From NCBI GenBank assembly GCA_003105015.1, contig PQAF01000028.1:62001-126000 (forward strand): DNA of 64,000 bases. Reading direction: 5' to 3'. Source of the DNA: Rhodocyclales bacterium. GTDB taxonomy: Bacteria; Pseudomonadota; Gammaproteobacteria; Burkholderiales; Rhodocyclaceae. The position numbers were made by a program, and so were the translations under genes. Shown one piece after another: positions 36,555 through 45,164 of the stretch; position 1 is the stretch's first letter, and every line of letters begins with the position of its first letter. The notes beneath the pieces were generated by a model. That model did no database searches and was not told where the DNA came from. It saw only the letters and a list, made by a program, of their open reading frames with translations.

Positions 36555-36570
36555 TCCGCGGCCTTCACGT

Positions 36571-36614
36571 AATTTTCACGCCCGTTTGAGACGGGCTTGA
36601 CGGTCCGCTTGCTA
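36571..36614 (+). promoter_or_regulatory. Box-plus-promoter upstream of the YejM-like gene
   Basis: AATTTTCAC (36571-36579), then after six bases TTGAGA as -35 (36586-36591), 17 bp, then TTGCTA as -10 (36609-36614). The same layout with 17 of 22 identical box bases occurs at 40601-40644. Probable binding site of the response regulator encoded between the two. Confidence 0.6.
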
Positions 36615-36645
36615 CGGTACGGGCATTCGAATCCGGAGCCCCGCC

Positions 36646-38526
36646 ATGCCCGTCCTGCCGTCCGTCCGCCAGCTCAACCGCTTTTTCCTCCTGTCGTGGC
36701 TGATCGCCGTCGTCCAGGTGGCCGGCCTGCAGAGCGCGCGCCAGTTCGCCGAACCCGCCGTCGCCGGCTGGACCCTGGCGGCGACGGTCAGCTACGCCTT
36801 CATCTACCTGCTGCCGGCTTTGCTGCTCGTCCGCCTGCTGCGGCGCCTGCTGGCTGGGCGGCCGTGGCGCGGCGCGGGACTGCTGTTGTCCGCGGCCGCC
36901 GTCGGCCTCACCGGGATGACGCAGGCGCTGCTGTATGCCGACCACCTCATCCGCGACATGTACGGCTTCCACATCAACGGCTTCGTCATTGACCTGGTGT
37001 TCACGCCGGGCGGCATTGCCGCCCTCGGCGCCGGCTGGGCCACCCAGCTGACCGCCGCCGCAATAGTCAGTCTCCTCATCGCGGCGCAGGCCGCCGCCTA
37101 TGCCTGGGCGATGCGGCGCCGCGCGCCGGAGGCCGCCGCCGCGCGCAATCCCTGGCGCTGGGCGCTGCTGGCGCTGGTCCTGATCGGCACCGGCGAGCGC
37201 GTCGCCTATGCCTACAGCGCGGCGGCCAACTACCAGCCGATCCTCTTCGCCAGCGAGCGCTATCCGCTCTACCAGCCGCTCACCTTCCGCAAGCTGGCGA
37301 AGCGCCTCGGCATCGCCTCCAGCGCGGAGGAGACGCAGAGCCTGCGCGTCAAGGAGGGTCAGCTCGCCTATCCGCTGAAGCCGCTGCAGGTCGAAGTGCC
37401 GGCGGTGCCGCTCAACATCGTCTGGCTGGTCGCCGAATCGCTGCGCTTCGACATGCTCGACCCGAAGATCATGCCGCGCCTGTGGGCCTTCTCCAACGAC
37501 GCGCTGCGCCTGGAGAAGCACTTCAGCGGCGGCAACCTGACGCAGATGGGCGTCTTCTCGATGTTCTACGGCCTCTACGGCAGCAACTGGTTCCCGATGC
37601 GCGCGGCGCAGCGCGCGCCGGTGCTGATGGACGTGCTGCAGCGGCAGAACTACCAGTTCGCCCTCCACACCAGCCAGCGCTTCACCTATCCGGCCTTCGA
37701 CAAGACCATCTTCGCGAACATGCGCCCCGAGGACATGCACGCCCTCGAGGGCGGCGCGACGCCCTGGCAGCGCGACGCGAAGAACATCGACGACCTGCTC
37801 GGCTTCATCGACCGGCGCGATCCGTCGCGCCCGTTCATGGGCTACATGTTCTTCGAGTCCACCCACGCCCCCTACGACTTCCCGCCGGAGGCGGCCATCG
37901 CCCGGCCCTATCTCGAGAACTTCAACTACCTCACCGCCGACTTCGCCACGCAGACGCCGCAGATCAAGAACCGCTACATCAATGCCGCGCACCACGTCGA
38001 CGGCCAGATCGGCCGCGTCATCGACCACCTCAAGGCGAAGGGCCTGCTCGACAGGACCATCGTCGTCGTGCTCGGCGACCACGGCGAGGAGTTCATGGAA
38101 CGCGGCCGCTGGGGCCACAGCGCCGAGTTCAACCGTTTCCAGACCGGCACGCCGGCGGTCATCCGCGTGCCCGGCCAGGCGCCGCGCGTGGTCAGCGGCA
38201 TCACCAGCCACCTCGACATCCCGGCGACGCTGATGCCGTTGCTCGGCGTGAAGAACCCGCCGTCGGACTATTCGCACGGCTACGACTTGCTGGCGCCGGG
38301 CTACCGCCGCGACTACGCCGTCGCCGCCGACTGGAACCGCATCGCCTACATCGGCAACGACTTCAAGGTGAGCTTCCCGGTGAATGCGCTGGGCGCCATC
38401 CGCAACGAGGTCACCGACGGCGACGACCGCCCGCTGGCCGATTCCGGCGGCGTCATCAAAGCCATCCGCACCGCCATGCTGGAGATCATGGGCAACCTCA
38501 CGCGCTTCAGCCGCGCCCCGTCCTGA
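36646..38526 (+). CDS. YejM/PbgA-like inner-membrane sulfatase-fold protein
   Basis: A 626-residue protein with five membrane segments in the first about 200 residues and a periplasmic sulfatase domain. SGGNLTQMGVFSMFYGLYGS resembles the YejM signature. Metal-type residues are in FESTHAPYDFP, VVVLGDHGEEFMERG and GHSAEFNR. At the usual nucleophile position is Ser265 (AESLRFDML) rather than the Thr of EptA, so catalysis is doubtful. YejM/PbgA senses lipopolysaccharide or binds cardiolipin. It is transcribed ahead of the two-component system. Confidence 0.82.
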   Translation: MPVLPSVRQLNRFFLLSWLIAVVQVAGLQSARQFAEPAVAGWTLAATVSYAFIYLLPALLLVRLLRRLLAGRPWRGAGLLLSAAAVGLTGMTQALLYADHLIRDMYGFHINGFVIDLVFTPGGIAALGAGWATQLTAAAIVSLLIAAQAAAYAWAMRRRAPEAAAARNPWRWALLALVLIGTGERVAYAYSAAANYQPILFASERYPLYQPLTFRKLAKRLGIASSAEETQSLRVKEGQLAYPLKPLQVEVPAVPLNIVWLVAESLRFDMLDPKIMPRLWAFSNDALRLEKHFSGGNLTQMGVFSMFYGLYGSNWFPMRAAQRAPVLMDVLQRQNYQFALHTSQRFTYPAFDKTIFANMRPEDMHALEGGATPWQRDAKNIDDLLGFIDRRDPSRPFMGYMFFESTHAPYDFPPEAAIARPYLENFNYLTADFATQTPQIKNRYINAAHHVDGQIGRVIDHLKAKGLLDRTIVVVLGDHGEEFMERGRWGHSAEFNRFQTGTPAVIRVPGQAPRVVSGITSHLDIPATLMPLLGVKNPPSDYSHGYDLLAPGYRRDYAVAADWNRIAYIGNDFKVSFPVNALGAIRNEVTDGDDRPLADSGGVIKAIRTAMLEIMGNLTRFSRAPS

Positions 38527-38572
38527 ACCAAGCGGTGGTAGGCTTGCCGCCGGAAGGGAGAAAGTAACGGCG

Positions 38573-39259
<687 letters not shown>

Positions 39260-39290
39260 CTTGGCGCCGCGCAGCGGCGACCGGTCGTCA

Positions 39291-39310
39291 CCCCCTTCCT
39301 CGGGAGGGGG
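39291..39310. repeat. GC hairpin between regulator and kinase genes
   Basis: CCCCCTTCCT faces CGGGAGGGGG with one mismatch inside the operon, just before the kinase start. It may tune the kinase-to-regulator ratio. Confidence 0.4.
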
Positions 39311-39328
39311 GTGGGGGGAAGGCCGTCG

Positions 39329-40597
39329 ATGATTGAGAGACGAAGTCTCGCGCGGCGCATCGTCGTCGCCTTCGTGCTGATGGCGCTGGTGGTGGCCGGC
39401 CTGTTCTCGCTCACGGTGGTGATGTCGATCAGCTACACCGAGGAGAACTACGCTTCGTCCTCGATGAGCAAGCGGCTCGACGACATCCTCGGCTCGCTCG
39501 ACAGGGGGTTGCCCTTCCACCTCGAACCGGACACCGAGCTCTACGTGCGGGGGCCGGACGGCCAGCCGCCGCTGCCGGCCTGGCTCGCCCGGGTCAAGCC
39601 CGGTTTCCAGGAGGCCTACCGCGACGGCGACGAGCACCACGTCGTGGCGCGCGAGGAGGGCGGCACGCTCTACGTGCTGGTGCAGGACCAGGAGGAGTTC
39701 GAGCGCCGCGAGGACGTGCTGTACGTCGTCATCGCCATCGCTTTCGTGCTGAGCCTGCTCGCCGCCTGGGGCCTCGGCCTGTTGATGGCGCGCCGGGTGA
39801 TCGCGCCGGTGGTCCGGCTCTCCGAGCAGGTGCAGCACCGCGGCCAGCTGCTGACTGCGGCGCCGCCGCTGGCCGACGGCTATGCGCCCGACGAGGTCGG
39901 CCGCCTCGCCGCCGCCTTCGACGCCACGCTGGGCGAGCTGCGCCAGGCGTTGGGTCGCGAGCGGATCTTCACCAGCGACGTCAGCCACGAGCTGCGCACG
40001 CCCCTGATGGTGATCGCCAGCACCTGCGACGTGCTGCTGGCGCAAGGCCCGTCGGACCCGAAGCAGGAGAAGCAGATCCGCCGCATCCAGGCCTCCTGCG
40101 CCGAGATGCAGGAGCTGGTCGAAACCTTCATGCGCCTGGCGCGCACGCCCGACGGCACGCGCGACGAGACCGAAACCACGCTGGCGCAGCTCGCCGGCGA
40201 GCAGGTCGACCGGCTGCAGCCGGAAGCGGCGGGGCGCGGGCTGGAGCTGACGCTGGTCAGCGAGGGCGACGATGCCGGCCACTACCCGGCGCCGCTGCTG
40301 CGCGCGGTCATTTCCAACCTGCTGCGCAATGCCATCCACTACACCGACCGGGGCTTCGTCCGACTGGTGCTGCGCCAGGGCGGCTTCAGCGTGTGCGACT
40401 CGGGCGCCGGCATCCCGCCCGAGAAGCGCGAATCGGTGTTCCAGCCCTTCGTGCGCGGCGATGCCACGCGCGGCGACGGCCTCGGCCTGGGCCTGTCGCT
40501 GGTGCAGCGCATCTGCCAGCGCCAGGGCTGGCACATCCGCCTGAGCGAGAATCCCAGCGGCGGCTGCGAGTTCCGCGTCGATTTCTCCGCGTCTTGA
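39329..40597 (+). CDS. Sensor histidine kinase
   Basis: A 422-residue kinase. First membrane helix IVVAFVLMALVVAGLFSLTV, an about 100-residue periplasmic sensor, second helix VLYVVIAIAFVLSLLAAWGL, then a HAMP-like linker. The dimerisation domain has H220 (SDVSHELRTPL), and ATPase boxes are ISNLLRNAIHYT, VCDSGAGIP and GDGLGLGLSLVQ. It is the partner of the regulator upstream. The sensor domain is acidic (EFERREDV, DGDEHH), which might bind cations as in PmrB; that is inference. The start is MIERRS rather than the upstream MGGRPS. Confidence 0.92.
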   Translation: MIERRSLARRIVVAFVLMALVVAGLFSLTVVMSISYTEENYASSSMSKRLDDILGSLDRGLPFHLEPDTELYVRGPDGQPPLPAWLARVKPGFQEAYRDGDEHHVVAREEGGTLYVLVQDQEEFERREDVLYVVIAIAFVLSLLAAWGLGLLMARRVIAPVVRLSEQVQHRGQLLTAAPPLADGYAPDEVGRLAAAFDATLGELRQALGRERIFTSDVSHELRTPLMVIASTCDVLLAQGPSDPKQEKQIRRIQASCAEMQELVETFMRLARTPDGTRDETETTLAQLAGEQVDRLQPEAAGRGLELTLVSEGDDAGHYPAPLLRAVISNLLRNAIHYTDRGFVRLVLRQGGFSVCDSGAGIPPEKRESVFQPFVRGDATRGDGLGLGLSLVQRICQRQGWHIRLSENPSGGCEFRVDFSAS

Positions 40598-40600
40598 CGA

Positions 40601-40644
40601 AATTTTCACACCGCATTGACACGACCGTGACGTGACGGTCGCTA
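40601..40644 (+). promoter_or_regulatory. Box-plus-promoter upstream of the cptA-like gene
   Basis: AATTTTCAC (40601-40609), six bases, TTGACA (40616-40621), 17 bp, TCGCTA (40639-40644). The twin is at 36571-36614. It starts only 3 bp after the kinase stop, so the two phosphoethanolamine transferase genes have their own regulated promoter. Confidence 0.65.
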
Positions 40645-40687
40645 GAGTGGGCCATCGTCCAGCCTGCACGGCTGCAAGCCCGCTCCC

Positions 40688-42418
40688 ATGTCATACGAAA
40701 TTACTGCCGCAGTGCCGCTCGGCGCCCGTTTCCCGGCCGCCGCATCGATCGACTGGAAGGCGCTCGGCCGCGCCTACCTGTTCTTCTGGTACTTCTCGGG
40801 CGTCATCCACGTCCTGCTCGTCGCCAGCGGCGCCACCGGCTTCTCGCCGCTGCGCCACGGCATCCTCGACAGCCTGCTGTGGCTGATCCCGATGCTTCTG
40901 TTTCCGCGGCAGGGCGTGCGGATCGCGGGGGCGGTCGGGCTGGTCCTGTGGGCGTGCTCGCTCGCCAGCCTCGGTTATTTCGCCATCTACCGGCAGGAAT
41001 TTTCCCAGAGCGTGCTGTTCATCGCCTTCGAGTCGAACCCGGCGGAGGCGGGCGAATTCGTCGCCAACTACTTCGCCTGGTGGATGATTCCCGCGCTCCT
41101 GGCCTACTCGGCGGGCGCGCTGTGGCTGTGGCGGCGGCTGCGGCCGCTGACGGTGCCGCGCCGTGCCGCATGGCTGCTGTCGCTGGCCATCGTCTTCCTC
41201 ATCGCGCTGCCGGGCACCTACCGGCTGGCCTACAAGCACAAGCCGCTTTCCGGCGACAACCTCTTGCGGTCGCTCGCCGGCAGCCTGGAGCCGACGGTGC
41301 CCTGGCAGTTCGCCGTCGGCTATTACAAATACGAGCGCCAGCTCGCGGTGATGCAGGACCTGCTCGAGCGGAACCGTGGCCTGCCGCCCGTCGCCAATCT
41401 GGTCGACGCCCATGCCGGCCGGCCGTCGACGCTGGTGCTGGTCATCGGCGAATCGACCGGCAAGCAGCACATGAGCCTGTACGGCTACCCGCGCCGGACG
41501 TCGCCGCGCCTGGAGGCGATGCGCGACCGGCTCGCCGTGTTCAACCGGGTCGTGGCTTCGCGGCCCTACACCATCGAGACGCTGCAGCAGGCGCTGACCT
41601 TCGCCGACCAGGAACACCCGGACCTCCACCTGACGCAGCCGTCGCTGATGAACATCATGAAACAGGCCGGCTACAAGACGTTCTGGGTCACCAACCAGCA
41701 GACGCTGTCCGGGCGCAACACCATGCTCACCAACTTCTCGCAGCAGACGGACGAGCAGGTTTACCTCAACCATACCCGCTCGCAGAACTCCTACAGCTTC
41801 GACGAGGAGGTGCTGGAGCCCTTCGCGCGCATCCTGCAGGACCCGGCCGAGCGCAAGTTCATCGTGGTGCACCTGCTCGGCACGCACATGGTCTACGAGT
41901 ACCGCTATCCGTCTGAATTCGGCGTATTCAAGGACAAGACGGGATTGCCGGGCTGGGTCACGGACAGGCAGCTGCCGCTGATCAACCACTACGACAACGC
42001 CGTGCGCTACAACGACCATGTCGTCGCCAGCCTGATCGAACGGCTGGATGCCCGGGGCGGCCGGTCGATGATGTTGTATTTCTCCGACCACGGCGAGGAT
42101 GTCTTCGACTCGCCGGGCCATGCCTTCGCCGGCCGCAACGAGGCCCGGCCGACGCTGCCGATGTATTCGATCCCCTTCGTGCTCTGGCGCTCCGCAGCCT
42201 GGCGCGAGGCCTTTCCCCGCGATTTCGCGCGGCAGGCCGACCGCCCTTATCAGACGGCCCACCTCATCCACACCTGGGCCGATCTGGCCGGGCTCAGCTT
42301 CGACGGCTACGACCCGACCAAGAGCCTGGTCAATGCCCGCTTCCGCGAGCGCCCCCTGCTGGTGGGCGATCCCGCTTCGCAAAAGGGACTGCGTGATTTG
42401 CGCGAGATGTTCCACTAG
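40688..42418 (+). CDS. CptA-like phosphoethanolamine transferase
   Basis: A 576-residue inner-membrane enzyme. Five helices in the first about 180 residues are followed by a sulfatase-fold domain. The nucleophile is Thr257 in GESTGKQHMSLYGYPRRTSP, which matches CptA/heptose phosphoethanolamine transferases. Metal residues are in HLLGTHMVYEYRYP and LYFSDHGEDVFDSPGHAF. It should transfer phosphoethanolamine from phosphatidylethanolamine to the lipopolysaccharide core. It is followed 15 nt later by eptA. Confidence 0.87.
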   Translation: MSYEITAAVPLGARFPAAASIDWKALGRAYLFFWYFSGVIHVLLVASGATGFSPLRHGILDSLLWLIPMLLFPRQGVRIAGAVGLVLWACSLASLGYFAIYRQEFSQSVLFIAFESNPAEAGEFVANYFAWWMIPALLAYSAGALWLWRRLRPLTVPRRAAWLLSLAIVFLIALPGTYRLAYKHKPLSGDNLLRSLAGSLEPTVPWQFAVGYYKYERQLAVMQDLLERNRGLPPVANLVDAHAGRPSTLVLVIGESTGKQHMSLYGYPRRTSPRLEAMRDRLAVFNRVVASRPYTIETLQQALTFADQEHPDLHLTQPSLMNIMKQAGYKTFWVTNQQTLSGRNTMLTNFSQQTDEQVYLNHTRSQNSYSFDEEVLEPFARILQDPAERKFIVVHLLGTHMVYEYRYPSEFGVFKDKTGLPGWVTDRQLPLINHYDNAVRYNDHVVASLIERLDARGGRSMMLYFSDHGEDVFDSPGHAFAGRNEARPTLPMYSIPFVLWRSAAWREAFPRDFARQADRPYQTAHLIHTWADLAGLSFDGYDPTKSLVNARFRERPLLVGDPASQKGLRDLREMFH

Positions 42419-42433
42419 CCGGGCGTCGCGGAC

Positions 42434-44050
42434 ATGAATTCGCCTGGGCCGAAGCGGGAGATCGGCGGCAACGCCCTGTTGCTGCTGACCTGCCTGCTGC
42501 TGGTCGGCGGCGGCAACGCCCGCTTCATCGCGCAGGTCCTGCATGCCTTTCCCCCGGGCGGGAGCAACCTGCCGGCACTGCTTTCGCTGGCGGTCGTTTT
42601 CCTGGCTTTCAATGTCGTCCTGTTCGGAGGGTTTGCCTTCGGGCGCATGACCAAGCCGGTGCTGATCGCGGTGCTGCTGACCGCCTCGGTCACCGCCTAT
42701 TTCATGGACAGCTTCGGCACCGTCATCGGCGAGGACATGCTGCGAAACGCCGTCCAGACCGATGCCGGCGAGGCGCTCGACCTGCTCACCTTCAAGCTGC
42801 TGGCCTATTTCGTCCTGCTGGGTGTCCTGCCATCCGTCGTGGTCTGGCGGGCGCCGCTGGCCTGGCGCGGATGGCGGCGCGAACTGGCCGGACGGGTGAA
42901 GCTGCTGGCGCTCTGCCTGCTGGCGATCGCCTTGATGGTGATGGCGTTCGGCGGCTTCTACGCCTCCTTCATCCGGGCGCACAAGCCTTTGAGGAGCTAT
43001 GCCAATCCCGCCTATCCGCTGCTGGCTTCGCTCAAGTTCGTCGGCAAGGCGAACCAGGCGATGGCCGGCATGAAATTGGCAGCCGTCGCCACGGATGCGC
43101 ATATCTCCAAGGACGACCGGCACCGCGAACTGATCGTCCTCGTCGTCGGCGAAACGGCGCGGGCCGACCGCTTCTCGATCAACGGCTACGCGCGCGACAC
43201 CACGCCGCGCCTGCGCGAGGCCGGGGCGATCAGCCTGCCCGATTTCCGCTCCTGCGGCACCTCCACGGCCATCTCCGTGCCGTGCATGTTCTCGCCGAGG
43301 GGCATGGCCCGGTTCGATCCGAAGCGGGCCGCCGAAGAGGAAAATCTGCTCGATGTCCTGCAGCGCGCCGGCGTGAACGTGCTGTGGCTGGACAACAATT
43401 CAGACTCGAAGGGCGTGGCCTTGCGCGTGCCCTACCGGGACTACAAGTCTCCCGCTGCCAATACCGTATGCGACGACGAATGCCGCGACGAAGGCATGCT
43501 GGTATCGCTGCAGGACTATATTGACCGCCATCCCGCCGGCGACATCGTCATCGTCCTGCACCAGATGGGCAACCACGGACCGGCCTACTACAAGCGCTAT
43601 CCGCCGGCGTTCGAGAAATTCCGGCCGGCGTGCAAGAGCAAGGATCTGGGCATGTGCAGCCGGGAGGAAATCGGCAATGCCTACGACAATGCGATCCTCT
43701 ACACCGACCATTTCCTCGGCAAGGCGATCGCGCTGCTGAAGCGGAACGACGCGAAATTCGAGACCGCGCTGTTCTACCTGAGCGACCACGGCGAATCCCT
43801 CGGCGAGGGCGGGCTCTACCTGCATGGCCTGCCGCGCCCCCTCGCGCCCGACAGCCAGCTGCACGTGCCGGCCATCCTCTGGTTCGGCAGCGGTGTCGAC
43901 GGGCTCGACCGGGAGGCGCTGATGCGCAAGCGCGGGCAGCGCTTCACCCACGACCATCTGTTCCACACCGTCCTCGGCTTCCTGGAAATCAGGACGAGCG
44001 CGTACAAGCCGGAGCTGGACGTCCTGGACGGATGCCGCAGGGAAGAATAG
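42434..44050 (+). CDS. eptA: Lipid A phosphoethanolamine transferase
   Basis: A 538-residue EptA/MCR-type enzyme. Five N-terminal helices lead to a periplasmic catalytic domain with Thr241 nucleophile (VVGETARADRFSINGYARDT), DFRSCGTSTAISVPCMFS with disulfide cysteines, VLHQMGNHGPAYYKRYP, and LSDHGESLGEGGLYLHG for zinc. It decorates lipid A phosphates with phosphoethanolamine, which lowers affinity for polymyxin. It is probably co-transcribed with the cptA-like gene from the boxed promoter. Confidence 0.93.
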   Translation: MNSPGPKREIGGNALLLLTCLLLVGGGNARFIAQVLHAFPPGGSNLPALLSLAVVFLAFNVVLFGGFAFGRMTKPVLIAVLLTASVTAYFMDSFGTVIGEDMLRNAVQTDAGEALDLLTFKLLAYFVLLGVLPSVVVWRAPLAWRGWRRELAGRVKLLALCLLAIALMVMAFGGFYASFIRAHKPLRSYANPAYPLLASLKFVGKANQAMAGMKLAAVATDAHISKDDRHRELIVLVVGETARADRFSINGYARDTTPRLREAGAISLPDFRSCGTSTAISVPCMFSPRGMARFDPKRAAEEENLLDVLQRAGVNVLWLDNNSDSKGVALRVPYRDYKSPAANTVCDDECRDEGMLVSLQDYIDRHPAGDIVIVLHQMGNHGPAYYKRYPPAFEKFRPACKSKDLGMCSREEIGNAYDNAILYTDHFLGKAIALLKRNDAKFETALFYLSDHGESLGEGGLYLHGLPRPLAPDSQLHVPAILWFGSGVDGLDREALMRKRGQRFTHDHLFHTVLGFLEIRTSAYKPELDVLDGCRREE

Positions 44051-44078
44051 AGACCGTCCCGCCGCGCGCGCCGCCCCG

Positions 44079-44102
44079 AAAGTCAGTCCCCGTAGTACGG
44101 CG
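44079..44102 (+). repeat. 24-bp REP-like repeat after eptA
   Basis: AAAGTCAGTCCCCG, TAGT, ACGGCG: a full consensus match in the gap between convergent genes. Confidence 0.75.
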
Positions 44103-44111
44103 GGGCGGCTG

Positions 44112-44984
44112 CTACTCCGCCGCCGCCAGCATCGCCGCGCGGCTCTCCGGCGTCTCCAGGCTGACCCTTCCCAGCTTGCCGCTGCGATAGTCGGTGAGCA
44201 GGATCATCGCCGCCTTTTCCAGGTCGAGTTCGCCGGCGTGGCGGCCCTTGACGATGCAGCCGCGCTTCTTCGCGATGGCCTCGACGGCGGCGACGCCGTC
44301 CATGCCGTCGACCTCGATGCCGTAGCGCGCGGCGAGCAGGGCCGGGTAGCGCTGCAGCAGCAGCCCGGCCAGGAAGATCCCCACTTCGGAATCGATGACG
44401 GCGTTGCGGCCGATGGCGTGGCTGGCGGCGAGCATGAAGCCGTCGCTGTCGTGCTCGATCTTCGGCCACATCAGGCCCGGCGTGTCGGTGATCGTCATCG
44501 TCGGGCCGAGGTCGGCGCGCTGCTGCGTCACGGTCACCGCCGGCTCGTCGCCGACGGCGGCGACGCGGCGCTTGAGCAGCGCGTTCATCAGGGTCGACTT
44601 GCCGACGTTGGGGATGCCCATGATGAGCATGCGCAGCGGCTTGAAGGTGTCCTTGCGGTGCGGCGCCAGCGTCTTGCACAGGGCCGGCACGCGCGCGGCC
44701 TCGCCCGGCTGCTTGCAGGAGATCGCCACCGCCTTGACGCCGGGCTGCCTGTTGTAGAAATCCAGCCAGGCTTTCGTCACGTCCGGGTCGGCGAGGTCGG
44801 CCTTGTTGAGCAGCTTGAGGCAGGGGCGCTGGCGGTGCAGGCGCAGCTCGCGGATCATCGGGTTGCTGCTCGCCTCCGGCAGGCGCGCGTCGCAGACCTC
44901 GATCACCACGTCGGTCAGCGCCAGGGTCTTGGCGGCTTCCTTGCGCGCCGAGGTCATGTGGCCGGGGAACCACTGGATGGTCAT
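44112..44984 (-). CDS. ylqF: Ribosome-biogenesis GTPase YlqF/RbgA
   Basis: A 290-residue circularly permuted GTPase starting MTIQWFPGHMTSARKE. G4 (LLNKADLAD) comes before G1 (IMGIPNVGKSTLMNAL), then G2 and G3 (DTPGLMWPK). It assists late assembly of the 50S subunit. The start at 44984 is chosen because WFPGHM is the family N-terminus; the longer frame runs through a REP-like repeat. It stands alone, convergent with eptA. Confidence 0.93.
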   Translation of the reverse strand: MTIQWFPGHMTSARKEAAKTLALTDVVIEVCDARLPEASSNPMIRELRLHRQRPCLKLLNKADLADPDVTKAWLDFYNRQPGVKAVAISCKQPGEAARVPALCKTLAPHRKDTFKPLRMLIMGIPNVGKSTLMNALLKRRVAAVGDEPAVTVTQQRADLGPTMTITDTPGLMWPKIEHDSDGFMLAASHAIGRNAVIDSEVGIFLAGLLLQRYPALLAARYGIEVDGMDGVAAVEAIAKKRGCIVKGRHAGELDLEKAAMILLTDYRSGKLGRVSLETPESRAAMLAAAE

Positions 44985-45048
44985 GGGACTGATCGGTTTT
45001 GGCAAAGCGCCGATTATAGTGGCCCGGCCCGCCCGCACGGTGGCGGAA

Positions 45049-45072
45049 AAAGTCAGTCCCCGCAGCACGGCG
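45049..45072 (+). repeat. 24-bp REP-like repeat, intergenic
   Basis: AAAGTCAGTCCCCG, CAGC, ACGGCG in the divergent region between ylqF and the TonB receptor gene. Confidence 0.75.
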
Positions 45073-45164
45073 ACAAATCGTCGCATGCGACGCCAGGTCG
45101 CAGGGCGTGGCGGCCGGCGCGAAATAGAATGCGCCGGCTCACACATTCACTGCGGAAAACAATC

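Noticed and set aside
37063..37087. REP-like repeat copy inside the YejM-like gene
   Set aside because: AATAGTCAGTCTCC then GCGGCG is too degenerate and lies in a membrane-helix codon run where such words arise by chance.
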